A stretch of 64,000 nucleotides of DNA from Jatrophihabitans sp. GAS493 (GTDB lineage Bacteria > Actinomycetota > Actinomycetes > Mycobacteriales > Jatrophihabitantaceae). A program made the translations under genes and the position numbers. The notes beneath the pieces were generated by a model. It saw only the letters and a list, made by a program, of their open reading frames with translations. It did no database searches and was not told the DNA's origin. Location: contig NZ_LT907982.1 of NCBI RefSeq assembly GCF_900230215.1, positions 1,054,001 through 1,118,000 of the forward strand, written 5' to 3'. Shown here one piece after another: positions 32,713 through 39,284 of this stretch. How positions within the stretch are numbered: position 1 is the stretch's first letter; each line of letters starts with the position of its first letter.

Positions 32713-33912
32713 ATGCCTCAGCACTCGGAGCGCGACAGCGCTGTGGGCTCGCGGCTCGCGGGTTGGCTCGGCGTCGGATTGGTCGTTGGATCGCGGGCGA
32801 TCGCTGCGCTCATCTCGTTGGTCATCGTGCTCGGTAGCGGATATGCCTGGGCGACCTATCGCAGCTTCACGGCCAACGTCACCCACGTCGACGCGATCGA
32901 CCCGTCGGCCCCCGACGCACGGGCGCCGGACCTCGACGGCAAGGCCGAGAACATCCTGCTCGTGGGTGACGACCATCGACCGGCGAACGCGTCGGCCGCG
33001 CTGCTGGCCGAACTGAGCACGCAACTGGATGGTGGCGGGACCAACACCGACACGATGATGGTCATGCACGTGCCGGCCGACGGGTCGAAGGCCACGCTGA
33101 TCTCGTTCCCGCGCGACTCGTGGGTGAAGGTGCCCGGTCATGGCCTGAACAAGCTCAACGCTGCGTTCTCCCTCGGGTCACGCAACGGCGGTGGCGATCG
33201 GGGTGGCTCCCGGCTGCTCATCGCGACCATTCATGATCTGACCGGCCTGCACATCGATCACTTCGTGCGAGTCTCGCTGGTCGGCTTCTATCAGATCGCG
33301 AAGGTGCTCGGCCCGATCCCGGTCTGCCTGAAGCACGCGTCGGTCGACCCCTACTCCGGCACCGACCTGCCAGCCGGCCCCTCCGACCTCACCCCCAAGC
33401 AGGCCCTCTCCTTCGTGCGACAGCGCCACGATCTCCTCGGCGGCGACCTGGGTCGCGAGATCCGGCAGCAGTACTTCCTATCCCAAGCCTTCAGTCAGAT
33501 CGCATCAGCCAAGACACTGCTGAACCCCCTGAAATTGCGGGATCTTCTCTCGGCGGTCAGCTCGAACATCGAGACCGACTTCGCCGGTGACGGGTTGCTG
33601 AAGTTCGCCCAGCAGATGGAGAACCTGCAGTCGGGGAACTTGAAATCGGCCACCATTCCGACCACCGGCACACCAACCATCTATGTCGATGGCGCCCCGG
33701 TGTCGATCGTCGCCGTCGATCGTGCGGCGATTCCGTCCTTCATCGCCGCTGTCGTCGGGCCGTCCGCCCCGGCGCCCAAGTCGGCCACGCCCGCGGTCAA
33801 GCCGTCCGCGACTCCCGCCCCCGGTGCTGCGCATGACCCCGCCGCTACCCATCGCCCCACTCCGACAGTGACTCCTCCCCGCTCGTACTCGTCGACGGAC
33901 TGCATAAACTGA
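32713..33912 (+). CDS. LCP (LytR-CpsA-Psr) family cell-wall glycopolymer ligase
   Basis: This 399-residue protein has a short cytoplasmic N-terminus, one membrane anchor (about residues 32-52) and the LCP domain: ENILLVGDDHRP, TDTMMVMHVPADGSKATLISFPRDSWVKVPGHGLNKLNAAFSLG, LIATIHDLTGLHIDHFVRVSLVGFYQIAKVLGPIPVCL and LSFVRQRHDLLGGDLGREIRQQ. LCP enzymes transfer polyprenyl-linked glycopolymers, such as arabinogalactan or teichoic-type polymers, onto peptidoglycan. The C-terminus is Pro/Thr/Ala-rich. Some usual phosphate-binding residues are changed (GDDHRP for GSDxR). Confidence 0.85.
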   Translation: MPQHSERDSAVGSRLAGWLGVGLVVGSRAIAALISLVIVLGSGYAWATYRSFTANVTHVDAIDPSAPDARAPDLDGKAENILLVGDDHRPANASAALLAELSTQLDGGGTNTDTMMVMHVPADGSKATLISFPRDSWVKVPGHGLNKLNAAFSLGSRNGGGDRGGSRLLIATIHDLTGLHIDHFVRVSLVGFYQIAKVLGPIPVCLKHASVDPYSGTDLPAGPSDLTPKQALSFVRQRHDLLGGDLGREIRQQYFLSQAFSQIASAKTLLNPLKLRDLLSAVSSNIETDFAGDGLLKFAQQMENLQSGNLKSATIPTTGTPTIYVDGAPVSIVAVDRAAIPSFIAAVVGPSAPAPKSATPAVKPSATPAPGAAHDPAATHRPTPTVTPPRSYSSTDCIN

Positions 33913-33919
33913 CCGTCTT

Positions 33920-34627
33920 GTGACGACGAATTCAGATCACCCACTCGACAACCCGGTCCGTTCGGCGCTGCGTGGTCCGCAGGCGGAGCTGGCCGAGAGC
34001 TACCGGTCGGCTCGCCGCTACCCCGACGATGTGTCGCCTTTTGCGGCCCGTCCGGTCGACGGTGACGAGTGGCAGGATCTCGCCACCCTGGTCGGAGCCG
34101 GTGGCTTCGTCGTGATGGCCGGGCTCGAGGCGGCGCCGCCGGCTGACTGGGAGCTGACGATGGAGATCCCCGGAGTGCAGCTCGTCGGCGACTCGGTGGC
34201 GGGATCAGCTGACGCCTTCGACTCAGACGGCGCGGTTCGGCTCACCCGGGCCGACGTACCGGAGATGCTCGACCTCGTCGAGCGGACCCGACCGGGCCCC
34301 TTCCTGCCGCGCACCATCGAGCTCGGAACCTACCTCGGCGTGCGTCGTGGCGGGGCACTCGTGGCGATGGCCGGTGAGCGGTTCCGTCCCGCCGGTTGGA
34401 CTGAGATCAGCGCCGTCTGCACCGACCCCGACTTCCGCGGCCAGGGCCTCGGGACGCGCCTGGTGCTCGCGGTCGCCCTCGGCATTCGCGCTCGCGGCGA
34501 GACGCCGCTGATGCATGCGGCCGGCTCCAACGAGAATGCGATCCGCCTCTATACCTCGCTCGGCTTCACCCAGCGTCGGGAGATCAGCTTCCGCGGCTTG
34601 GTCGCACCGGCCGCGCCGACCAGCTAG
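33920..34627 (+). CDS. GNAT family N-acetyltransferase
   Basis: This 235-residue protein has a GNAT fold in its C-terminal half: GALVAMAGERFRPAGWTEISAVCTDPDFRGQGLGTRLVLAVALGIRARGETPLMHAAGSNENAIRLYTSLGFTQRREISF. FRGQGLGTRL is the acetyl-CoA-binding motif A. The N-terminal half is less conserved and may be a second GNAT module, as in FR47-like proteins. Substrate unknown. Start GTG at 33920, seven bases after the LCP gene stop, so the pair is probably one operon. Confidence 0.85.
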   Translation: MTTNSDHPLDNPVRSALRGPQAELAESYRSARRYPDDVSPFAARPVDGDEWQDLATLVGAGGFVVMAGLEAAPPADWELTMEIPGVQLVGDSVAGSADAFDSDGAVRLTRADVPEMLDLVERTRPGPFLPRTIELGTYLGVRRGGALVAMAGERFRPAGWTEISAVCTDPDFRGQGLGTRLVLAVALGIRARGETPLMHAAGSNENAIRLYTSLGFTQRREISFRGLVAPAAPTS

Positions 34628-34662
34628 CGGCGGCCGGACCAGCATCGGGTTGCTCCGGCGGC

Positions 34663-36072
34663 CTAGAGGTCAGCGCTGCCCCGCCAACCCTGCGCATCCA
34701 CCCCACCGGGCACCGGGTCGTCGCCGCGTCCGGGCTCGTACGGCTGGCGGGTGTAGACGAAGCTGCCGATATCGAGGTGGCTCACCGTGCCGTCCGAGCC
34801 GCGGACCGCCTGCAGCGTCTCGCCCAGGTAGTACCCGTCGAGGCCGAGCCAGGTTCCGTTCGGCTGGGCGCGGAAGCGGGAAGTGCGACCGAGCTGGTTC
34901 AGGGCCACCAGCTCCAGGTCGCCCCCCTCCCGCAGCCGCAGCGCCATCGCCGTCGCCCCCCAGTACCAAGGCCCGGTCAGCTCCAGCAGGACCGGGTCGA
35001 ACCCCTCCGCGGGACGCCACGGTGGCGGGATCGTCGGCTCGTGCTTGGCGACCAGGGCGATCATGTCGGCCGCGATCGCTGCGACCAGCGGCCCGGAGGT
35101 GGCATTGGCCAGGCAGATTCCGGCGAGGGCATCGGCCGGGCTCGTCCAGAGCGTCGCGACGAAGCCGGGCATTGAGCCGGTGTGCCCGGCCAGACTCCGT
35201 CCCTCGATCCGGGCCAGCTGAAGCCCCAGCCCGAAACCTGACTCCCAGCTCGGTCCGGCCGGGGTCGAGGACGGCGGCGAGGCGGGCGTGCGCATCTCCT
35301 CGAGGGTCGCCAGCGGCAGCACATCCGGGTGGCCGTCGAGCAGGAAGGCGGCATAGGTCGCCAGGTCGTCGATGGTTGACCAGAGCTGACCGGCCGGCGC
35401 CATCAGCTCGGCATCCGGAGTCGGCTCGGGCATCAGCAGATCAGCCCACGGATGGACGGCCCAGCCGAGTGCATGCGGTGGTTGTGGCATCGGCGTGGTG
35501 CGGCCCATGCCGAGTGGATCGAGGATCTCCGACCGGGCGACCTCCAGCCAGTTGGCGCCGCGCAGCACCCCGACCAGGGCACCCAGCAGTCCGAACCCGG
35601 TGTTGGAGTAGTGGAAGTGGCGCCCGGCGGTCAGCTTGGCGGGTGTCTCGCCGTAGATGTCGGCCAGCTGCGGACGGGACGAGCCGTGCGCGCGCTCCCA
35701 CCAAGGCGGCGGCGTCTCGGAGGCGATGCCGGAGGTGTGCGCGAGGAGCTCTCCGATGCGGGCGGTGCCCACCCCGGGCGCGGCGGCGGTCTCCGGCAGG
35801 AAGGTGCTCAGCCGGTCGGAGAGGTCCAGGCGCCCCTCGTTGCGAAGCCGCATGATCAGCACGGCGACGAACGTCTTGGTGATCGAGCCGATCCGGTACT
35901 GCGTGTTGGTGTCCGGTGGCACGCCGGGGCTGAGGAAGCCGTGGCCGCCGGCCCAGGCCAGCGACGAGCCGCGGACCACGCCGGCGATCAGCGACGGGGC
36001 ACGCCCGGCGACCTGCCCGGTGGCTACCCGATGGGCGAGGGTGTGGCGGGTCTCGGGGAGGAGTTCGCTCAT
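34663..36072 (-). CDS. Serine beta-lactamase-fold hydrolase (class C / esterase-like)
   Basis: This 469-residue protein has the S-x-x-K motif in RIGSITKTFVAVLI, the Y-x-N motif in FHYSNTGFGLLGAL, and HTGSMPG in the position of the third (KTG-like) motif. Related proteins include AmpC-like enzymes, esterases (EstB) and D-aminopeptidases. It has a C-terminal extra domain (ELTGPWYWGATAMALRL and following), found in LACTB-like and DUF3471-carrying members. No signal peptide is obvious, so a cytoplasmic esterase or peptidase is more likely than a beta-lactamase. It is the downstream gene of a probable unit with the patatin. Confidence 0.85.
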   Translation of the reverse strand: MSELLPETRHTLAHRVATGQVAGRAPSLIAGVVRGSSLAWAGGHGFLSPGVPPDTNTQYRIGSITKTFVAVLIMRLRNEGRLDLSDRLSTFLPETAAAPGVGTARIGELLAHTSGIASETPPPWWERAHGSSRPQLADIYGETPAKLTAGRHFHYSNTGFGLLGALVGVLRGANWLEVARSEILDPLGMGRTTPMPQPPHALGWAVHPWADLLMPEPTPDAELMAPAGQLWSTIDDLATYAAFLLDGHPDVLPLATLEEMRTPASPPSSTPAGPSWESGFGLGLQLARIEGRSLAGHTGSMPGFVATLWTSPADALAGICLANATSGPLVAAIAADMIALVAKHEPTIPPPWRPAEGFDPVLLELTGPWYWGATAMALRLREGGDLELVALNQLGRTSRFRAQPNGTWLGLDGYYLGETLQAVRGSDGTVSHLDIGSFVYTRQPYEPGRGDDPVPGGVDAQGWRGSADL

Positions 36073-36143
36073 GCCACCAGTTCACCGCATCGCGGTTTCG
36101 TCGTGGCGAGCGGGTTCGCGTCAGTTGCCGGAGAGGGGAGCGC

Positions 36144-36977
36144 TCAGTCCCAGAACTGGCGGACTGACTCGGCGATCAGCTGCCCCTGCGCGAACCCGGC
36201 CCGCGCCGTGGGCGCCCGCACCGAATTGTCGAGCGGGTCCGGGCCGATCGCCTCCCGCGAGGCGGCGTCCGGCACGATCAGATTCACCGCCGAGGTCGAG
36301 GAGATCGCCGCGATCTGCAGGTTCAGGGCGACGTCCAGGTCCGGGGCCATCGGGGCGATCACCAGCACCTTGTCGTGGGTTCCGACCAGGTCGACGTTGG
36401 CTCCGGAACGCACCCCGCCGTCGATGTAGCGGTGCGCGCCGAGGGTGACCGGGGGCCAGACGCCGGGGACCGCGCAACTGGCGGCGACGGCGTCGACCAG
36501 TCGTACCCCGCTGCCCTGCCCGAAGATCGCGGTCTCGCCGTTGTCGGCCCGCACCGCGACCACGTACAGCGGCGTCCGAGGCCAGTCATGGGATGGCAGG
36601 CGTTCGGCGATCACGGCCCGGCGGGTCGGCTCGTCGACTGTCCATTGGGTGAGGGCGAAGACGCCGATGGCCCGTCGCAGTGCCGTCTGCTCCGGGTACT
36701 GCACGGCCAGCTCACCGATGCGGGTGAACACGTCGGCGACCGGGATCGGTGGCTTCAGCTCGGCGACCTGCAGAGCCGGGTCGGTCTGGCGGCGCATCAG
36801 CTCGGTCAGCGACATCGGGCTGGTGACCTGAGCGGCCACGGTGGCTCCGGCCGAGGTCCCGAGAATCATGTCGACGTTCAGCGCATTGGTGCCGGAGAAC
36901 TCCAGCCCGGCGAGCAGGCCGGTCTGCCAAGCGATTCCGGCGGTTCCGCCTCCGCCGAGGACCAGTGCGCGACTCAC
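36144..36977 (-). CDS. Patatin-like phospholipase
   Basis: This 277-residue protein has the patatin features: the oxyanion glycine run LGGGGTAGIAWQTGLLAGL, the nucleophile elbow GTSAGATVAA and the catalytic Asp in the DGG motif (RYIDGGVRS). It would hydrolyse acyl ester bonds of phospholipids or related lipids. No secretion signal or extra domains are seen. The gene lies 71 bases upstream of the beta-lactamase-fold gene on the same strand. Confidence 0.88.
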   Translation of the reverse strand: MSRALVLGGGGTAGIAWQTGLLAGLEFSGTNALNVDMILGTSAGATVAAQVTSPMSLTELMRRQTDPALQVAELKPPIPVADVFTRIGELAVQYPEQTALRRAIGVFALTQWTVDEPTRRAVIAERLPSHDWPRTPLYVVAVRADNGETAIFGQGSGVRLVDAVAASCAVPGVWPPVTLGAHRYIDGGVRSGANVDLVGTHDKVLVIAPMAPDLDVALNLQIAAISSTSAVNLIVPDAASREAIGPDPLDNSVRAPTARAGFAQGQLIAESVRQFWD

Positions 36978-37033
36978 GGTAAGACTTTAAAGCACGGCAG
37001 CACCGTGTGCGGCCAAAGTCGGTAGCGGAGGGT

Positions 37034-38506
37034 CTAACGCCGCGACAGGGTCATCTGGAAACCGTCCGGCTTCACCGTCAGTAGCTCGGTGACCCGAAGA
37101 TCGTAGTTCTCGCTGTCGTGGAGGTCGTAGCGGTGCAGCAGTAGCCCGAGCACCAGCATCGCCTCGTGGATGGCGAACTGACGCCCGATGCAGGCTCGCT
37201 CGCCGGTGCCGAACGGCTTGAAGGCGTGACCGGACCGGGCCCGGACGTTCTCCGGCAGGAAGCGGTCCGGTTCGAACTTCTCGGGGTCGCCCCAGACGGC
37301 CGGGTCACGGTGCAGCATCGGCAGCAGCACCATCACCCATTCACCCTTACGAACACGGTACGTTCCGTCCAGAACGGTATCTTCTCTGGCCTCACGGGCA
37401 TAGCCGGGCGCGGTTGGCCACAGTCGCAGCGCCTCGTCCAGAACTCGTCGCACGTAGCGCAGCTTCGTCACCTGCTGGTACGTCGGATCGACGTCCCGAT
37501 CACTTCCCCAGACCTCATCGACCTCGGCCTGGGCGCGGGCCAGCGCCGTCGGGTTCTTCAGCAGGTAGTACAGCGCGAAGCCGAGTGCTCCCGAGGTGGT
37601 CTCATGCCCGGCGATCAGGAACGTGATGATCTGGTTGCGGATGTTCACCTCGTCCAGACGCTCTCCCGTCTGCGGGTCGGCCGCTTGCAGCATCAGCCCG
37701 AGCAGGTCGGCGTCGCTGTCGGCTCCGCTGCTGCGCCGGGCCTGTACGACCCGGTCGACCTCAGCCGACATGAACTCGATGTCCCTCTTGTTGGCCGCGA
37801 TGGCACGTCGGCGCAGCCGCGCCATGAAGGGCAGTAGGAAGGTCTCCTGCTGGGCGAAGCGCAGCGCGCCGACCATCGCGGTGACGAACGGGTGCACCTC
37901 GTCGCGGTCGAAAGAACCGAATTCATAACCGAATCCGGTGCGGCCGATGGTCTCCAGGGTCAGCTTGGTCATGTCCCCGACGACATCCACCGGGGTAGCG
38001 CGCTCGGCGCTGTCGTCCCAGCTGCTGATCAGTTGCCGGGCGACGGTGAGCATCGTCGGGTGATAGCCGTGCATGGCGCTCTGAGTGAAGGCCGGCATCA
38101 GGATGTTGTGCGCACGCTGCCAATTGGGCTCGGCGTTGTAGGCGGTGAAGAGCCCGTCGCCGGCCAGTGGGCGTAGCTGTTCGAGCCCGACGCCGACGTG
38201 TTTGGCGAAGCGGCTGTCGTCGGCCAGCTCCGCGGTGAGGGCGGCGGAGGTGATGAAGACGATGTCTCGACCGAGCACCCGGCGGGCGAAGATCGGGCCG
38301 AGTGCTCGCCCCATCCGCATCGAATCCTGCACCGGCGTGCGGATCGAGACCCCGAGGATGTCGCCGAGAAACGGCACCCGTCGCGCCGGATGCGGGATCG
38401 TCGAGGTGTCGATGGTGGTGCGCTGCGGCCGTGACGGCGGGTTGGCCCGGGTCAAGTTGATGCCGTCGGCGTTGTGGGGGCACGCGGTCTTCGGGGAGGC
38501 GGGCAC
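37034..38506 (-). CDS. CYP102-like cytochrome P450, stand-alone heme domain
   Basis: This 490-residue P450 has the I-helix motif AGHETTSG (about residue 300), the K-helix ExxR in EALRLWPTAP, FEPDRF, and the heme-binding loop FGTGERACIGRQFA (Cys about residue 438). Several segments are close to the P450 BM3 heme domain: LAGDGLFTAYNAEPNWQRAHNILMPAFTQSAMHGYH, IRNQIITFLIAGHETTSG and RLWPTAP. BM3-type enzymes hydroxylate fatty acids and are fused to a CPR-type reductase; here the frame ends after the heme domain, so an external redox partner is needed. Start: GTG at 38506 with GGAG six bases upstream; the longer frame from 38632 runs through repeat DNA. Confidence 0.88.
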   Translation of the reverse strand: MPASPKTACPHNADGINLTRANPPSRPQRTTIDTSTIPHPARRVPFLGDILGVSIRTPVQDSMRMGRALGPIFARRVLGRDIVFITSAALTAELADDSRFAKHVGVGLEQLRPLAGDGLFTAYNAEPNWQRAHNILMPAFTQSAMHGYHPTMLTVARQLISSWDDSAERATPVDVVGDMTKLTLETIGRTGFGYEFGSFDRDEVHPFVTAMVGALRFAQQETFLLPFMARLRRRAIAANKRDIEFMSAEVDRVVQARRSSGADSDADLLGLMLQAADPQTGERLDEVNIRNQIITFLIAGHETTSGALGFALYYLLKNPTALARAQAEVDEVWGSDRDVDPTYQQVTKLRYVRRVLDEALRLWPTAPGYAREAREDTVLDGTYRVRKGEWVMVLLPMLHRDPAVWGDPEKFEPDRFLPENVRARSGHAFKPFGTGERACIGRQFAIHEAMLVLGLLLHRYDLHDSENYDLRVTELLTVKPDGFQMTLSRR

Positions 38507-38537
38507 GGCTTCTCCAGATCGGGGTGGTGGCGCGGCA

Positions 38538-38590
38538 TCGTGGTGATCGAATCGTGGGTGATCGAATCGTGGTGATCGAATCGTGGTGAG
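38538..38590. repeat. Direct repeats between P450 and TetR genes
   Basis: About 3.7 tandem copies of TCGTGGTGATCGAA (14-15 bases) lie in the divergent intergenic region. The spacing is slightly more than one helical turn, so each could hold one protein dimer on the same DNA face. They may be operators of the TetR protein or upstream activator sites. Confidence 0.65.
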
Positions 38591-38636
38591 ACCAACTCGC
38601 GGCGATACTGAATCGGAATCTAATAGCAGCATGAGG

Positions 38637-38662
38637 TCTTATTGACTCGGTGTCAAGTAAGA
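38637..38662. promoter_or_regulatory. Operator-like palindrome just upstream of the TetR gene
   Basis: TCTTATTGAC and GTCAAGTAAGA form arms that match except for one inserted base, around a 5-base spacer. It ends seven bases before the GTG at 38670 and includes a TAAGAT -10-like sequence. This is a plausible autorepression site. Confidence 0.5.
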
Positions 38663-38669
38663 TCTCGAC

Positions 38670-39284
38670 GTGCCCACCAGGACCCGAATGAGCGTGGCGG
38701 CGCGACGCCGCCAGCTCGTGCAGATCGGGGTCGAGCTGCTCTCCACTCGCCCGTATGACGACGTCTGGGTGGAGATGGTGGCCGACCGGGCCGGGGTCTC
38801 ACGTGGCCTGCTGTATCACTACTTTCCGACCAAGCGTGACTTCGTGGCGGCCGTGGTCAGCGACGAGTGCACCCAGATGCTCGAGCTCATCGAGACCGAG
38901 CCCAAGCAGACGGTCACCGAGCAGCTCTACCACGGGCTGGACGTCTACCTGGCTTACGTGCAGGAGCATCGGCTGGCCTATCGCATGCTGCATCAGGGCG
39001 CCCTGACCAATGACCGCGAGATCCGCCGGATCATCGGCGATGCGATGAGCGTGCAGGAGGAGCGCATCCTGCAGGCGCTGCAGAACGACGCCGAAAGCGG
39101 CTCCGACGAGCCCAGCGCCATGGTGCGCCTGGCCGTCCGCGGATGGCTCGCCTTCACCATCGCGATCTGCCTGGACTGGCTCGACGAGTCGCGACCTTCG
39201 GCCGAGCTCACCCGTCAGCAGGTGCGAGAGCTCTGTGCGCAGTCGCTACTCAGTGCGGTGGCTGCGGCGCGAGTTCAGCAGTAG
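38670..39284 (+). CDS. TetR-family transcriptional regulator
   Basis: This 204-residue regulator has a typical TetR HTH: RRRQLVQIGVELLSTRPYDDVWVEMVADRAGVSRGLLYHYFPTKRDFVAAVV. The C-terminal ligand domain (WLAFTIAICLDWLDESRP) resembles fatty-acid-responsive TetR proteins, but this is weak evidence. It is divergent from the P450 and probably controls it. The last 35 bases overlap, in the opposite direction, the end of the GGDEF-EAL gene. Confidence 0.88.
   Translation: MPTRTRMSVAARRRQLVQIGVELLSTRPYDDVWVEMVADRAGVSRGLLYHYFPTKRDFVAAVVSDECTQMLELIETEPKQTVTEQLYHGLDVYLAYVQEHRLAYRMLHQGALTNDREIRRIIGDAMSVQEERILQALQNDAESGSDEPSAMVRLAVRGWLAFTIAICLDWLDESRPSAELTRQQVRELCAQSLLSAVAAARVQQ

Noticed and set aside
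34515-35855. A 446-codon plus-strand frame opposite the beta-lactamase-fold gene
   Set aside because: Arg/Pro/Ser-rich shadow of the real gene with SxxK and YxN motifs.
38507-38632. Upstream extension of the P450 frame to ATG 38632
   Set aside because: It would place the tandem repeats inside the protein; GTG at 38506 has a well-spaced GGAG.
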